Assembly: GCF_025426255.1 (NCBI RefSeq)
Contig: NZ_CP104861.1
Location: forward strand, 3,720,001 to 3,784,000
DNA from: Pseudomonas fragi
Lineage (GTDB): Bacteria > Pseudomonadota > Gammaproteobacteria > Pseudomonadales > Pseudomonadaceae
DNA: 64,000 nucleotides
Reading direction: 5' to 3'
Position numbers and translations under genes: made by a program
Notes under the pieces: generated by a model
What the model was told of the DNA's origin: nothing
What the model saw: only the letters and a program-made list of their open reading frames with translations
Databases searched by the model: none
Shown: positions 27,461-38,089 of the stretch, one piece after another
How the letters are laid out: every line of letters starts with the position of its first letter
Position numbering within the stretch: position 1 is the stretch's first letter

Positions 27461-28315
27461 ATGACTGCACAACTAATCGACGGCAAAGCGATCGCCGCCA
27501 GCCTGCGCCAGCAGATTGCCAAACGTGTCGCCGAGCGTCACGAGCAAGGCCTGCGAACCCCTGGTCTGGCAGTGATTCTGGTCGGCAGCGATCCTGCTTC
27601 CCAGGTTTATGTTTCGCACAAGCGTAAAGACTGCGAAGAGGTAGGCTTTATTTCCCAAGCCTATGACCTGCCTTCTGACACTGCCCAGCAAGAGCTGACC
27701 GATCTGATCGACCGTCTTAATGACGACGCGAACATCGACGGCATCCTGCTACAACTGCCTCTGCCAGCGCATCTGGATGCATCCAGGCTGCTGGAACGCA
27801 TTCGCCCGGACAAAGATGTCGACGGTTTCCACCCCTACAACGTCGGCCGCCTGGCCCAGCGTATCCCGCTGCTGCGTCCGTGCACCCCTAAAGGCATCAT
27901 GACCCTGCTGGAAAGCACCGGTCAGGACCTGTACGGGATGGACGCTGTGATTGTCGGCGCATCCAACATCGTTGGCCGTCCGATGGCCATGGAGTTGCTG
28001 CTGGCAGGCTGCACCGTGACCGTGACCCACCGCTTCACCAAGGACCTGGCCGGCCACGTTGGCCGCGCCGATCTGGTCGTGGTTGCTGCCGGCAAGCCGG
28101 GCCTGGTTAAAGGCGAGTGGATCAAGGAAGGCGCCATCGTGATCGACGTTGGCATCAACCGTCAGGCCGATGGCAAGCTGGTGGGTGACGTGGTTTACGA
28201 GACAGCCCTGCCCCGCGCGGGCTGGATCACCCCGGTTCCGGGCGGCGTTGGCCCGATGACCCGTGCCTGCCTGCTGGAAAATACTCTGTACGCGGCTGAA
28301 ACACTGCACGACTGA
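27461..28315 (+). CDS. folD: methylenetetrahydrofolate dehydrogenase / methenyl-THF cyclohydrolase
   Basis: The 284-residue bifunctional enzyme makes 10-formyl-THF precursors for purines and formyl-Met. The signature [20 protein letters not shown] with the catalytic Lys is near residue 40, [14 protein letters not shown] near 97 and [12 protein letters not shown] near 140. The NADP site [18 protein letters not shown] follows near 160, and [18 protein letters not shown] closes it. The ATG at 27461 matches the family start. It stands alone after the tRNA cluster and ends at a strong terminator. Confidence 0.96.
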   Translation: MTAQLIDGKAIAASLRQQIAKRVAERHEQGLRTPGLAVILVGSDPASQVYVSHKRKDCEEVGFISQAYDLPSDTAQQELTDLIDRLNDDANIDGILLQLPLPAHLDASRLLERIRPDKDVDGFHPYNVGRLAQRIPLLRPCTPKGIMTLLESTGQDLYGMDAVIVGASNIVGRPMAMELLLAGCTVTVTHRFTKDLAGHVGRADLVVVAAGKPGLVKGEWIKEGAIVIDVGINRQADGKLVGDVVYETALPRAGWITPVPGGVGPMTRACLLENTLYAAETLHD

Positions 28316-28333
28316 GTGTTGATCCGCGCATAC

Positions 28334-28361
28334 AAAAACGGCACCTTCGGGTGCCGTTTTT
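28334..28361 (+). terminator. rho-independent terminator of folD
   Basis: A 12-base stem AAAAACGGCACC / GGTGCCGTTTTT with a TTCG tetraloop lies 18 bases after the folD stop. Confidence 0.9.
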
Positions 28362-28424
28362 GTGGGTGCCGGTAAAAGGCAGGCAAACAAAAGCCCGCAC
28401 AGAGCGCAATGCGATGACTTCAAC

Positions 28425-28452
28425 TGTGGGAGCAAGCAGGCTCGCTCCCACA
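28425..28452. repeat. REP palindrome (GTGGGAGC family)
   Basis: TGTGGGAGC...GCTCCCACA encloses AAGCAGGCTC. It is a single unit of the repeat family that recurs at 33127, 44591 and 46436, placed between convergent folD and cysS. Confidence 0.75.
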
Positions 28453-28503
28453 ACATCACCAGCATTAAACCCTGTACGGGCTCTTGTTCACACAACGTGC
28501 AAC

Positions 28504-29886
28504 CTAGTCAGCCAAGCGCCAGGTTGTCCCGCCCTTACCGTCTTCCAGCACCACACCCATCGCAGCCAGCTGATCGCGTATACGATCCGACTCAGCCCAG
28601 TCCTTACCGGCACGGGCAGCCAAACGCGCTTCGATCAAGGCATCTACCTGGGCCGCATCGATCTTGCCTGCAGCACCTGCCTGCAAGAAATCGTCGGCTT
28701 CGAGCTGCAATACACCCAGCACATCCGCCAATTGCTTGAGGCGCGCAGCCAAACCGGCGGCCGCTTGCAGATCAGTTTCGCGCAAACGGTTGATCTCGCG
28801 AACCATCTCGAACAGCACCGCACAAGCTTCCGGCGTACCGAAGTCGTCGTTCATCACCTGGGTGAAACGCTCAACAAACGCCTCACCACCGGCCGGAGCA
28901 ACCTTCGGCAACCCTTTAAGTGCGTTATAGAAGCGATCAAGGGCCGCTTTCGCATCCTTGAGATTATCTTCCGAGTAGTTGATCGAGCTACGGTAGTGGC
29001 TCGACACCAACAGATAACGCACCACTTCCGGGTGATATTTCTCCAGAACGTCGCGAATGGTGAAGAAGTTGTTCAAGGACTTGGACATCTTCTCGCCATT
29101 GATGCGAATCATCCCGCAGTGCATCCAGGCATTGGCGTAGGTTTTACCCGTTGCCGCCTCGCTCTGGGCGATTTCGTTTTCATGGTGCGGGAACTCAAGA
29201 TCGCTGCCGCCGCCATGAATATCGAAGGTCTCACCCAAGCAGCAGGTGGACATCACCGAGCACTCGATATGCCAGCCCGGACGACCCGGACCCCACGGCG
29301 ATTCCCAGCTCGGCTCGCCCGGCTTGACGCCCTTCCAGAGCACGAAGTCCAGAGGATCGTTCTTGGCCTCATCGACTTCGATGCGGGCACCGATGCGCAA
29401 ATCTTCGATCTTTTTACGCGACAGCTTGCCGTAGCCCATGAACTTGGCGACGCGGTAATACACGTCACCATTGCCCGGGGCATAGGCGTAGCCCTTGTCG
29501 ATCAAGGTCTGGATCATCGCGTGCATGCCAGGAATATGATCCGTGGCACGCGGCTCCATATCCGGCTTGAGGATATTGAGCCGCGCCTCATCTTCATGCA
29601 TCGCCGCGATCATGCGCTCGGTCAGCACCTCAAAAGGCTCACCGTTTTCGCGGGCACGATTGATGATCTTGTCTTCAATGTCCGTGATGTTGCGCACATA
29701 GGTCAGGTTGTAGCCGCTGAAACGCAACCAGCGGGTCACCAGATCGAAGGCGATCATGCTACGACCATGACCAATGTGGCAGTAGTCGTACACGGTCATG
29801 CCGCACACATACATGCGCACATTGTTGCCGTCCAGCGGCTTGAAAACTTCTTTGCTCTTGGTGAGCGTGTTGTAGATCGTAAGCAC
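28504..29886 (-). CDS. cysS: cysteinyl-tRNA synthetase
   Basis: The 460-residue class I synthetase has HIGH in [13 protein letters not shown] near residue 38 and KMSKS in [14 protein letters not shown] near 270. Zinc ligands include CGMTVYDYC and the middle segment [22 protein letters not shown] near residue 210. The C-terminal DALR-like helical bundle binds the tRNA. It charges tRNA-Cys. It follows glnS on the same strand after 22 bases, so the two synthetase genes probably share a transcript. Confidence 0.96.
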   Translation of the reverse strand: MLTIYNTLTKSKEVFKPLDGNNVRMYVCGMTVYDYCHIGHGRSMIAFDLVTRWLRFSGYNLTYVRNITDIEDKIINRARENGEPFEVLTERMIAAMHEDEARLNILKPDMEPRATDHIPGMHAMIQTLIDKGYAYAPGNGDVYYRVAKFMGYGKLSRKKIEDLRIGARIEVDEAKNDPLDFVLWKGVKPGEPSWESPWGPGRPGWHIECSVMSTCCLGETFDIHGGGSDLEFPHHENEIAQSEAATGKTYANAWMHCGMIRINGEKMSKSLNNFFTIRDVLEKYHPEVVRYLLVSSHYRSSINYSEDNLKDAKAALDRFYNALKGLPKVAPAGGEAFVERFTQVMNDDFGTPEACAVLFEMVREINRLRETDLQAAAGLAARLKQLADVLGVLQLEADDFLQAGAAGKIDAAQVDALIEARLAARAGKDWAESDRIRDQLAAMGVVLEDGKGGTTWRLAD

Positions 29887-29908
29887 GGCTTATTCCTTCA
29901 AAACTTGA

Positions 29909-31606
29909 TCACTGGCCCCACGAATCACGCAGGGTCACGGTACGGTTGAATACCGGGTGACCGGGTTTCGAGTCCTTGATATCCGCGCAGAAGTAGCCTT
30001 CGCGCTCGAACTGGAAACGGTCTTCCGGCTGCGCATTACCCAGCGAGGGTTCAGCACGACAACCGGTAAGCACCTGCAGCGAGTCAGGGTTGATGTTTTC
30101 CAGGAAGCCCGCGCCGTCTTCGGCCTTTTCAGGGTTCGGCGAACGGAACAGACGATCATACAAACGCACTTCACACTCGACGCTGGCAGCCGCTGGCACC
30201 CAATGCACCACACCTTTGACCTTGCGACCTTCAGGGTTTTTGCCCAGGGTTTCAGGATCGTACGAGCAATGCAGTTCAACGATGTTGCCATCGGCGTCCT
30301 TGATTGCTTCGTCGGCACGGATCACATAGCTGCCGCGCAAACGCACTTCGCCCGCAGGCTCAAGGCGCTTGTAGCCTTTTGGCGGTTCTTCCATGAAATC
30401 GTCGCGATCAATGTAGATCTCACGGGCGAATGGCAGTACGCGCACACCCATGTCTTCTTTCGGATGGCAAGGCAGTTCAAGATTCTCGACCTGACCTTCC
30501 GGGTAGTTGGTGATGATGACTTTCAACGGGCGCAGTACGCACATGGCGCGCGGCGCGCTGTGGTCCAGATCGTCACGGATGCTGAATTCCAGCATGCCGA
30601 AGTCAACCACGCCGTCGGAACGGTTGGTGCCGACCATGTCGCAGAAGTTGCGGATCGATTTTGGCGTGTAGCCACGACGACGGAAACCCGACAGCGTGGA
30701 CATGCGCGGGTCATCCCAGCCATTGACGTGTTTTTCATCAACCAGTTGCTTGAGCTTGCGCTTGCTGGTGATGGTGTAGTTCAGGTTCAGACGGCTGAAT
30801 TCGTACTGACGCGGGTGCGCTGGCACTGGCAGGCTGTCGAGGAACCATTCGTACAGCGGGCGATGGCTTTCGAATTCCAGGGTGCAGATCGAATGAGTAA
30901 TACCTTCGATCGCATCCGACTGACCATGAGTGAAGTCATAGTTCGGATAGATGCACCATTTGTCGCCGGTCTGGTGGTGATGGGCATGACGAATGCGGTA
31001 CATGATCGGGTCACGCAGGTTCATGTTCGGCGATGCCATATCGATCTTGGCGCGCAGTACGCACTTGCCGTCCTCGAACTCACCAGCCGTCATGCGGGCA
31101 AACAGATCCAGATTCTCTTCGACGCTACGGTCGCGGAATGGGCTGTTCTTGCCAGGTTCGGTCAGAGTGCCACGGTATTCCTTGGCTTGCTCAGGCGACA
31201 GGTCGCAGACGTAGGCCTTACCTTCTTTAATTAGGTAAATCGCCCACGCGTGCAACTGGTCGAAATATTGCGAGGCGTAGCGCACTTCGCCAGACCACTC
31301 GAAGCCCAGCCATTTCACGTCGCTTTCGATCGCGTCGATGTATTCCTGGTCTTCTTTAGCCGGGTTGGTGTCGTCAAAACGCAAATGCGTAACGCCACCG
31401 AACTCCTGAGCCAGCCCAAAGTTCACACAAATGGATTTGGCATGACCGATGTGCAGATAGCCATTGGGCTCCGGCGGGAAGCGGGTCACGATCTGTGTGC
31501 ATTTACCCGAGTCTAGGTCCGCCTGAACGATTGGACGCAGGAAGTTAGCCGGGACAGCAGGGCCAGCTTTTGGATTCAGAGTGGGGTCGACAGTGGGCTT
31601 GCTCAT
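29909..31606 (-). CDS. glnS: glutaminyl-tRNA synthetase
   Basis: The 565-residue class I synthetase has the HIGH-containing segment [20 protein letters not shown] near residue 50 and a KMSKS-equivalent [10 protein letters not shown] near 280. The acceptor-binding stretch [20 protein letters not shown] separates it from GluRS. The C-terminal anticodon-binding beta barrels end with [20 protein letters not shown]. It ligates glutamine to tRNA-Gln. Its presence agrees with the gammaproteobacterial route that does not need the amidotransferase for Gln. Confidence 0.96.
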   Translation of the reverse strand: MSKPTVDPTLNPKAGPAVPANFLRPIVQADLDSGKCTQIVTRFPPEPNGYLHIGHAKSICVNFGLAQEFGGVTHLRFDDTNPAKEDQEYIDAIESDVKWLGFEWSGEVRYASQYFDQLHAWAIYLIKEGKAYVCDLSPEQAKEYRGTLTEPGKNSPFRDRSVEENLDLFARMTAGEFEDGKCVLRAKIDMASPNMNLRDPIMYRIRHAHHHQTGDKWCIYPNYDFTHGQSDAIEGITHSICTLEFESHRPLYEWFLDSLPVPAHPRQYEFSRLNLNYTITSKRKLKQLVDEKHVNGWDDPRMSTLSGFRRRGYTPKSIRNFCDMVGTNRSDGVVDFGMLEFSIRDDLDHSAPRAMCVLRPLKVIITNYPEGQVENLELPCHPKEDMGVRVLPFAREIYIDRDDFMEEPPKGYKRLEPAGEVRLRGSYVIRADEAIKDADGNIVELHCSYDPETLGKNPEGRKVKGVVHWVPAAASVECEVRLYDRLFRSPNPEKAEDGAGFLENINPDSLQVLTGCRAEPSLGNAQPEDRFQFEREGYFCADIKDSKPGHPVFNRTVTLRDSWGQ

Positions 31607-31884
31607 AGGATCCTTGAACGTAACAGGGTGCGCGGCCTGGGTCGGCCGACTAAATCAAAGCGCCTATCATAGCCGATGCCGTCAAGTCCCTGACAGAGCA
31701 GGTACTCAATCAAACCGATTGAAATGCCGGCTTTTAGTCCCCATATGGGAAAAACACCATCGAAATGCCGTGCGAGCACGCTAAACTCCGCCCGCGGCTG
31801 TATCTACCCAGCCAGCCTGGGGGATTGAGGTGTGTTCACCCCGCCCCCAAGCCCGACGAATTCTCTGATAGAGCGATAACGACC

Positions 31885-32388
31885 ATGACCAAAGTAAAAC
31901 TGAGCACCAACCACGGCGACATCGTGATCGAGCTGAACGCTGAAAAAGCACCGATCACCGTTGCTAACTTCATCGAATACGTAAAAGCCGGCCACTACGA
32001 AAACACTGTTTTCCACCGTGTAATCGGCAATTTCATGGTCCAGGGCGGCGGTTTCGAGCCAGGCATGAAAGAAAAGAAAGACAAGCGCCCAAGCATCCAG
32101 AACGAAGCTGACAACGGCCTGCCAAACGAGAAGTACACCGTGGCCATGGCTCGCACCATGGAGCCGCATTCGGCTTCCGCCCAGTTCTTCATCAACGTGG
32201 CTGACAACAGCTTCCTCAACCACAGCGGCAAAACCGCTCAGGGCTGGGGCTACGCCGTGTTCGGTAAAGTCGTTGAAGGCCAGGACGTGGTAGACAAAAT
32301 CAAAGGCGTTGCCACTACTTCCAAAGCCGGTCATCAAGACGTGCCTAAAGAAGACGTGATCGTCGAGAAAGCAGAGATCATTGAGTGA
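31885..32388 (+). CDS. ppiB: cytoplasmic peptidyl-prolyl cis-trans isomerase B (cyclophilin)
   Basis: The 167-residue cyclophilin has no signal peptide. It carries [20 protein letters not shown] near residue 45 with catalytic Arg and Phe/Gln/Gly contacts, [20 protein letters not shown] near 95 and [20 protein letters not shown] near 125. The ATG at 31885 matches the family; the frame is open upstream to 31765. Its stop overlaps the GTG start of lpxH, so the two are translationally coupled. Confidence 0.94.
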   Translation: MTKVKLSTNHGDIVIELNAEKAPITVANFIEYVKAGHYENTVFHRVIGNFMVQGGGFEPGMKEKKDKRPSIQNEADNGLPNEKYTVAMARTMEPHSASAQFFINVADNSFLNHSGKTAQGWGYAVFGKVVEGQDVVDKIKGVATTSKAGHQDVPKEDVIVEKAEIIE

Positions 32389-33122
32389 TACTGCTGATTT
32401 CAGATTTGCATCTGGAAGAGGAGCGCCCGGACATAACCCGGGCGTTTCTGGATTTCCTGACCGGGCGCGCGCGCTCGGCTCAGGCGCTATACATTCTGGG
32501 TGATTTTTTCGAAGCCTGGATTGGCGACGATGCGATGACACCCTACCAACGCTCGATCTGCGAAGCGTTGCGAACACTCAGCGAAACCGGCACGAAGATT
32601 TTTCTGATGCACGGTAACCGCGACTTTTTGCTTGGCCAGGCCTTTTGTAAAGCGGCTGGCTGCACCCTGATCAAAGACCCTAGCGTTGTCGACTTCTATG
32701 GTGAGCCGGTATTGCTGATGCATGGCGACAGCCTGTGCACCCGCGATGAAGCCTATATGCGCCTGCGACGCTACCTGCGCAACCCCATCACCTTATGGGT
32801 TCTGCGCCACCTGCCCCTGAGCACTCGCCACAAACTGGCGCGCAAGCTGCGCAGCGAAAGCCGTGCCCAGACTCGCATGAAGGCCAATGACATCGTTGAC
32901 GTGACCCCCGAGGAAGTTCCCCGGATCATGGCGCACTTTGGCGTACACACCCTGATTCACGGTCATACCCATCGCCCGGCAATCCACAAATTGCAAATCG
33001 GCGAACTCGCCGCCAAGCGTATTGTTCTGGGTGACTGGGACCGTCAAGGTTGGGTGCTGCAAGTGGATGAGCACGGCATGCGACTTGAGCCGTTTGATTT
33101 CTTGCAGCCCGCCTCACAGTAA
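32385..33122 (+). CDS. lpxH: UDP-2,3-diacylglucosamine diphosphatase
   Basis: The 245-residue calcineurin-like phosphoesterase makes lipid X in lipid A synthesis. Metal motifs are [11 protein letters not shown] near residue 6, [13 protein letters not shown] near 40, [10 protein letters not shown] near 79 and [10 protein letters not shown] near 195. The start is GTG at 32385, overlapping the ppiB stop as GTGA and giving the N-terminus (M)ILLISDLHL expected for LpxH. It acts at the cytoplasmic face of the inner membrane. A REP pair follows at once. Confidence 0.95.
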   Translation: MILLISDLHLEEERPDITRAFLDFLTGRARSAQALYILGDFFEAWIGDDAMTPYQRSICEALRTLSETGTKIFLMHGNRDFLLGQAFCKAAGCTLIKDPSVVDFYGEPVLLMHGDSLCTRDEAYMRLRRYLRNPITLWVLRHLPLSTRHKLARKLRSESRAQTRMKANDIVDVTPEEVPRIMAHFGVHTLIHGHTHRPAIHKLQIGELAAKRIVLGDWDRQGWVLQVDEHGMRLEPFDFLQPASQ

Positions 33123-33126
33123 AGCT

Positions 33127-33196
33127 GTGGGAGCGAGCCTGCTCGCGAAGGTATCGGCGCAGTCAGATACTTTCGCGAGCAGGCTCGCTCCCACAA
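33127..33196. repeat. REP doublet between lpxH and the efflux genes
   Basis: Two 25-base arms face each other (TGTGGGAGCGAGCCTGCTCG... and its reverse complement at 33171-33196), separated by about 20 bases. This is the classic fluorescens-type head-to-tail REP doublet between convergent genes. Confidence 0.85.
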
Positions 33197-33217
33197 GGGG
33201 TTTGCAGGGCTCCAGCT

Positions 33218-34747
33218 TTAATGCCCGCTGGTCGCCGGCCCCGCCTTCGCTGCAAACGGTGGCTTGGCCAGCCATACCAGCAAAATCAAGCCCATAAACA
33301 ACCAACCCATCATGGTGAAGTAGTCCACGGTGGAGAACATATACGCCTGACTCGTCAGAATCTGATCCATCTGGGCGTAAGCCGGTGTGCTGGCCCCACC
33401 CAGACTTTCCAGGGTATGCCGGGTTACCGGGTCATAGGCGCTGATGCTTTCACTCATATAGGCGTGATGCTGATCCGCCCTGCGAATCCAGATCCAGGTG
33501 GTCAGCGAAGCCGCAAAGCTGCCCCCCAGAGTACGCAGGAACGTCGCCAACCCTGCACCATCGGCAATCTGATGCGGCGGCAAGTCCGACATCAATATGG
33601 TCAAGGTCGGCATAAAGAACAGCGCCACACCAATCCCCATAAACAGCTGCACCAGCGCAATGTGCTGGAAGTCCACCTGATTGGTGAAATCGGCGCGCAT
33701 AAAGCAGCTCAGGCCAATGGCCAAGAACGCCAGCCCAGCCAACAGGCGCAAGTCGAATTTATTCGCGTACTTGCCCACAAATGGCGACATCAACACCGGC
33801 AAAATCCCGATTGGCGCCACTGCCAGGCCAGCCCAGGTGGCGGTATAGCCCATCTGCGTCTGCAACCATTGCGGCAAAATCAGGTTGATACCGAAGAACC
33901 CGGCATAACCCAGCACCAACACAATGGTGCCGATGCGAAAGTTGCGATGGGCAAACAGACGCAAGTTGACGATCGGATGCTTGTCCGTCATTTCCCAAAT
34001 GATAAATGCCGCCAGCGCCACTACCGATAATGCGGTGCCCAGCAGGATAAAGTTGGACTCGAACCAGTCCAGATCATTGCCCTTGTCGAGCACAATCTGC
34101 AACGCACCAACCCCGATAATCAGAGTAATCAACCCCACGTAATCCATCGGCTGACGGGTAATTACCACCGGGCGCGCCTTCAGTTGCTGGCGAACCACCA
34201 TCACCGCAAATATGCCAATCGGGATATTAATGAAGAAGATCCACGGCCAACTGTAACTGTCCGTGATCCAGCCACCCAAAATGGGCCCGGCAATGGGCGC
34301 AACCACCGTGACCATCGCCAGCAATGCCAATGCCATCCCCCGTTTCGCAGGTGGATACACCGCAATCAACAGGGTTTGAGTCATGGGGTACAGCGGCCCG
34401 GCCACCAACCCCTGCAACACGCGAAACCCGACCAGCTCAGGCATCGAGGTCGAAATACCGCATAAAAAAGAAGCCAGCACGAACAGAATCGTGGCCCACA
34501 AAAACAGCTTTACCTCACCAAAGCGCCGACTCAACCAACCGGTCAGTGGCAAGGCAATCGCGTTGCTTACCGCAAATGAGGTAATTACCCACGTACCCTG
34601 CTCCGAACTCACCCCAAGGTTGCCGGAGATGGTGGGCAAGGCGACGTTGGCGATGGTGGTGTCGAGCACCTGCATAAAGGTCGCCAGCGACAATCCGATG
34701 GTGGCCATTACCAGGCTGGGAGGAGAAAAAGACGCGTTTGTACTCAT
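33218..34747 (-). CDS. EmrB/QacA-type (DHA2) MFS multidrug efflux transporter
   Basis: The 509-residue protein has about 14 hydrophobic helices. DHA2 marker segments include VLDTTIANVALPTISGNLGV (motif D1, near residue 27), GWLSRRFGEVKLF (motif A, near 72), LQGLVAGPLYPMTQTLL (motif B) and GPILGGWITDSYSWPWIFFI (motif C). It is a proton-driven exporter of hydrophobic toxins. It is encoded directly downstream of an EmrA-like adaptor and a NodT-like channel in one marR-linked operon, so it forms a three-part pump. Confidence 0.9.
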   Translation of the reverse strand: MSTNASFSPPSLVMATIGLSLATFMQVLDTTIANVALPTISGNLGVSSEQGTWVITSFAVSNAIALPLTGWLSRRFGEVKLFLWATILFVLASFLCGISTSMPELVGFRVLQGLVAGPLYPMTQTLLIAVYPPAKRGMALALLAMVTVVAPIAGPILGGWITDSYSWPWIFFINIPIGIFAVMVVRQQLKARPVVITRQPMDYVGLITLIIGVGALQIVLDKGNDLDWFESNFILLGTALSVVALAAFIIWEMTDKHPIVNLRLFAHRNFRIGTIVLVLGYAGFFGINLILPQWLQTQMGYTATWAGLAVAPIGILPVLMSPFVGKYANKFDLRLLAGLAFLAIGLSCFMRADFTNQVDFQHIALVQLFMGIGVALFFMPTLTILMSDLPPHQIADGAGLATFLRTLGGSFAASLTTWIWIRRADQHHAYMSESISAYDPVTRHTLESLGGASTPAYAQMDQILTSQAYMFSTVDYFTMMGWLFMGLILLVWLAKPPFAAKAGPATSGH

Positions 34748-34810
34748 CGCAAATCCTTTAAAACCGGGGATGCAGCCCCGCCTGTGTCGCGGGGCTTATG
34801 GATTGGCGAA

Positions 34811-36016
34811 TCAGCGTTGGGCGGCCATGTCGCCAGTACCTGCGCTGTTGCTGTCGATCAAGTGCGCTATCAGAGCTTCGGCGTCGGCCAATTGCTGCGC
34901 GTACACAGTGGTGGTGAACGAAGCTCTTTGCGGCGGTTGTTGGGCCAGTACCGGGCCACTTTGGTCTCGCAGGTTCACATCAACGGTCGTCGACAAGCCG
35001 ACCCGCAGCGGATGCTCCGCCAACTCATCGGCATTGATATGAATGCGCACCGGCACCCGCTGCACGATCTTGATCCAGTTACCCGTCGCATTCTGCGCAG
35101 GCAACAGAGCAAATGCGCTGCCCGTACCGGCACCAATGCTGTCGATGGTGCCGCTGTACTTCACGCTGCTGCCGTAGATATCCGACTCAATGTCCACCGG
35201 CTGGCCGATACGCATCTTGTGCAGCTGGGTTTCCTTGAAGTTGGCATCAATCCACAGCTGATTCAGCGGAATGACCGCCATCAGGGCAGTGCCAGGCTGA
35301 ACCCGCTGGCCCAACTGAACAGTACGCTTGGCCACGTAGCCTGTGACCGGCGCAATCAAGGTGGAGCGGGCATTGGCCAGATACGCCTGACGCAACTGGG
35401 CAGCCGCCGCCTTCACATCAGGGTGGTTGGCCACGGAGGTGTTATCGACCAGCGCACTGGTGGTATCGAGTTTTTGCTCGGCATTGCGCAAGGCACTTTG
35501 CGCCGAAGACAGATCATCCCGGGCATGGGACAGCTCTTCCTGGGAAATAGCCCCGCCCGCCGCCAGACTTTTACGGCGGTTGTAGTTGTCCTGGTTTTTC
35601 TGCACTTCGACTTTTTGCGCAGCGACCTGAGCCTTCATGCCCTTCACGTCACTGAACAGGCCTCGAACCTGACGCACCGTACGAGCCAGATTGGCCTCGG
35701 CGCTTTGCAAACCAACCAGCGCATCGCTCGGATCGAAGTTGAGCAGGACCTGGCCCTCATGAACCAGATCGCCATCATCGGCGCCGATGCTCACCACTGT
35801 TCCGGTGACCAGCGGCGTGATTTCAACCACGTTGCCATTTACATAGGCATCGTCGGTGCTTTCACTCCAGCGACCATACAGCTCTTGCCAGGCCCAGACG
35901 CCGAGCCCGAGCAGGATGACCAGAATTGCCAGGCCGCTCAGCCAGAGTTTGCGTTTACGCTGGTTGCCAGCGTCCTGGGTTTGTTGCGTTTCATTCGGTG
36001 TTTGCACAGTGGCCAT
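34811..36016 (-). CDS. EmrA/HlyD-type periplasmic adaptor of the efflux pump
   Basis: The 401-residue protein has a short cytoplasmic tail and a single N-terminal anchor (LWLSGLAILVILLGLGVWAW). A biotinyl-lipoyl-like strand TDDAYVNGNVVEITPLVTGT follows, then a long alpha-helical coiled hairpin (about 95-215, rich in Ala/Gln/Arg) and a beta-barrel with LIAPVTGYVAKRTVQLGQRV. It bridges the MFS pump and the outer-membrane channel. The 63-base gap to the MFS gene and the 9-base gap from the channel gene support one operon. Confidence 0.9.
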   Translation of the reverse strand: MATVQTPNETQQTQDAGNQRKRKLWLSGLAILVILLGLGVWAWQELYGRWSESTDDAYVNGNVVEITPLVTGTVVSIGADDGDLVHEGQVLLNFDPSDALVGLQSAEANLARTVRQVRGLFSDVKGMKAQVAAQKVEVQKNQDNYNRRKSLAAGGAISQEELSHARDDLSSAQSALRNAEQKLDTTSALVDNTSVANHPDVKAAAAQLRQAYLANARSTLIAPVTGYVAKRTVQLGQRVQPGTALMAVIPLNQLWIDANFKETQLHKMRIGQPVDIESDIYGSSVKYSGTIDSIGAGTGSAFALLPAQNATGNWIKIVQRVPVRIHINADELAEHPLRVGLSTTVDVNLRDQSGPVLAQQPPQRASFTTTVYAQQLADAEALIAHLIDSNSAGTGDMAAQR

Positions 36017-36025
36017 GACGGGTAC

Positions 36026-37501
36026 CTAAAATTTTCTGCCAGCGAGGACTTCAGTGGAATCGGCCGCAACCGGGTTACCGGGCTGAAATCCACCGCCCAG
36101 GGCTTGCATCAGTTGAATCGAAAGGTCGATCTGTTCGGCATTCAGGTCCGCCAACTGGCGTTGGGCCTGAAGCAATTGCTGTTCAATGCTGAGCACATCC
36201 AGGTAGTTACCGACACCCGAGCCGTAGCGCTGCAACACGGTATTGAACGAATCCTGAGCGATATCGGTAGCCCGCTGCTGGGCATTGATTTGCTGCCCCA
36301 CTGCGCCTAGTTGCGCAAGGGTATTGCTGACGTCGCCAAGCGCGCCCACCAGTATCTTGTTGTACTGCGCGACCGCCAGGTCGTAATTGGCATCTTCGGC
36401 ATCCAGCCCTGCACGCAGGCGCCCGCCATCAAATATCGGCAACGAAATGGCCGGCGCAATATTGAGGAAGCGGCTGGCAGAGCCAAACAAGGCATCGCCC
36501 AGCAACGACTGAGTACCCGCCGCCGCACTCAAGTTCAGATTGGGATAAAACCGGGTCTTGGCTGCCGCAATATTCTTGCTCGCCGCCTCCACTCGCCAGC
36601 GCGCCGCCACCAGATCGGGACGACGACCCAGCAACTCAGCCGGCAAGGTGCTCGGCAACGCTACGGCGCTCGGCGCCAGAATTTTCGGGCGAGCAATCTC
36701 GACCCCGCGATCCGGCCCCTTGCCCAACAACACCGCCAGCGCGATGCGCGCACTTTTGAGTTGTTTTTCAGCGTTGATCAGTTGCTCCTGGGAGCTGGCC
36801 TCAAGGCTTTCGGTTTGCTGATACTGATAGTGACTGTCGATACCGGCCTGCAGGCGGCGCTTGCTCAGGTCGAGCAATTTACCGGTGCGCTCAAGGTCAT
36901 CCTTGGCCAGGTCTCGCACAATAAAGGCATGCCCCAGGCTGCTATAGCCCCGCGCCACATCGGCGGCCAGGGTCAGGCTCGCGGCCTGACTGTCAACTGT
37001 GGCCGCACGGGCTTCGCCCAATGCTGCTTCCCAGGCGTCGCGTTGGCCGCCCCATAGATCGAAGGTGTAATTAAATGTCAGGCTGGCATCGCGCAGCGTG
37101 TCGTACCGACCGCCCTGACCTGTAGGGTCCTGGGAGCGCGACAAGCGCGAACGCGAAACATCAGCTTCGGCATCCAGGGTTGGCATGCGTGCAGCGTTGG
37201 CGGCACCGGCTGCAGCCGCTGCCTGATGCGCACGGGCACTGGCTATTTGCATATCCGGACTGTCGCGCAATGCTTCCTCGATCAAACCATCAAGCTGCCC
37301 GTCCCCCAGACGCTTCCACCAGTCCTTTTCAGGCCAGGCCGCCGGGCTGAGCGTCACACCGTCAAGCGTTCGGGCAGCGTGAAGGTTTTTCGCATCCTGG
37401 CTCACGCCCACGGTGCTCAAACCGCTGTAGCTGGCGCAACCGGCCAGCACCATCGACGTAAATACCAGGCTCAGGCCTGTACGCAGCGTTTTGTGGCTCA
37501 T
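36026..37501 (-). CDS. NodT-family outer-membrane efflux lipoprotein
   Basis: The 491-residue protein has a lipoprotein signal with lipobox LAGC near residue 21. Two duplicated TolC-like halves follow: RLSRSQDPTGQGGRYDTLRD near the first beta hairpin, TFNYTFDLWGGQRDAWEAAL, then RRPDLVAARWRVEAASKNIA and ISLPIFDGGRLRAGLDA. These NodT markers are usual for exit ducts. Its start overlaps the marR stop by 4 bases, so it is the first pump gene after the regulator. Confidence 0.9.
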   Translation of the reverse strand: MSHKTLRTGLSLVFTSMVLAGCASYSGLSTVGVSQDAKNLHAARTLDGVTLSPAAWPEKDWWKRLGDGQLDGLIEEALRDSPDMQIASARAHQAAAAAGAANAARMPTLDAEADVSRSRLSRSQDPTGQGGRYDTLRDASLTFNYTFDLWGGQRDAWEAALGEARAATVDSQAASLTLAADVARGYSSLGHAFIVRDLAKDDLERTGKLLDLSKRRLQAGIDSHYQYQQTESLEASSQEQLINAEKQLKSARIALAVLLGKGPDRGVEIARPKILAPSAVALPSTLPAELLGRRPDLVAARWRVEAASKNIAAAKTRFYPNLNLSAAAGTQSLLGDALFGSASRFLNIAPAISLPIFDGGRLRAGLDAEDANYDLAVAQYNKILVGALGDVSNTLAQLGAVGQQINAQQRATDIAQDSFNTVLQRYGSGVGNYLDVLSIEQQLLQAQRQLADLNAEQIDLSIQLMQALGGGFQPGNPVAADSTEVLAGRKF

Positions 37502-37971
37502 TTTTCACCTAAGCGCATGACAGTGATCGGATCACCCGCTGCCAACAGTATTTTCTTGAGGATCTGTTCCAGGCTTTGCAGCTCTTGCGGGCTAATGGCG
37601 CTTGCCAGCTGATTCATCGCATCGGCGCCAATCTGCGGCAGCAGGCTGGCGAGCGCCTGACCATCATCGGTCAGCACCAGTTGAACCTGGCGCCGATCGG
37701 CCTCGGAACGCTGGCGCACCAGCAGTTTTTTTTGCTCGAGACGATCCAGCATGCGGGTCATCGAACCACTGTCCAGCGACAGGTGGCGGCAGAGCTCGGC
37801 CGGAGTGTCGACGTCAAACTGGGCCATGATGATCAGCACCTTGAACTGCGCCGCCGTGATGCCGTAAGGCTCCATATGGCGGTCGATGATCTTGTCCTTG
37901 AGCATGGCCGTACGCCCCAGGAGCAAACCCAGGGTGCAGTTTTGGAAGTTATCGGGATGGAAATGTTTCAT
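37498..37971 (-). CDS. MarR-family transcriptional regulator of the efflux operon
   Basis: The 157-residue winged-helix protein has the MarR HTH DTPAELCRHLSLDSGSMTRM near residue 55 and the wing LVRQRSEADRRQVQLVLTDD near residue 80, flanked by dimerising helices. It is first in the marR-channel-adaptor-MFS operon and lies 14 bases after a long palindrome. By analogy with EmrR/MprA it should repress its own operon and release on binding toxic ligands. Confidence 0.9.
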   Translation of the reverse strand: MKHFHPDNFQNCTLGLLLGRTAMLKDKIIDRHMEPYGITAAQFKVLIIMAQFDVDTPAELCRHLSLDSGSMTRMLDRLEQKKLLVRQRSEADRRQVQLVLTDDGQALASLLPQIGADAMNQLASAISPQELQSLEQILKKILLAAGDPITVMRLGEK

Positions 37972-37985
37972 CAGGGCACCAGGAA

Positions 37986-38029
37986 GCTGCCTAGGCAGTA
38001 ATGTTTCGAAATATTACTGTCTAGGCAGC
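37986..38029 (-). promoter_or_regulatory. palindromic MarR operator
   Basis: Arms GCTGCCTAGGCAGTAAT (37986-38002) and ATTACTGTCTAGGCAGC (38013-38029) are reverse complements over 17 bases with one mismatch around a 10-base spacer. Each arm also contains an internal CTGCCTAG(G/A)CAG half palindrome. The location just upstream of marR is as expected for autoregulation. Confidence 0.75.
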
Positions 38030-38089
38030 TAATGTCAAGCCGATTATTAGGCGGCTATCTATCTGGTCGTTGGTATTTTTACAGTTCCC

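Noticed and set aside
28351..29949. Long plus-strand frame opposite cysS
   Set aside because: It is antisense to a clear cysteinyl-tRNA synthetase and lacks family features; codon-bias shadow.
29957..31234. Long plus-strand frame opposite glnS
   Set aside because: Antisense shadow of glnS; the sequence is His/Val-rich and shows no known fold.
33127..33196. Possible CRISPR-like repeat
   Set aside because: The two units are inverted, not direct, and match the REP family; no array of equal spacers exists anywhere in the window.
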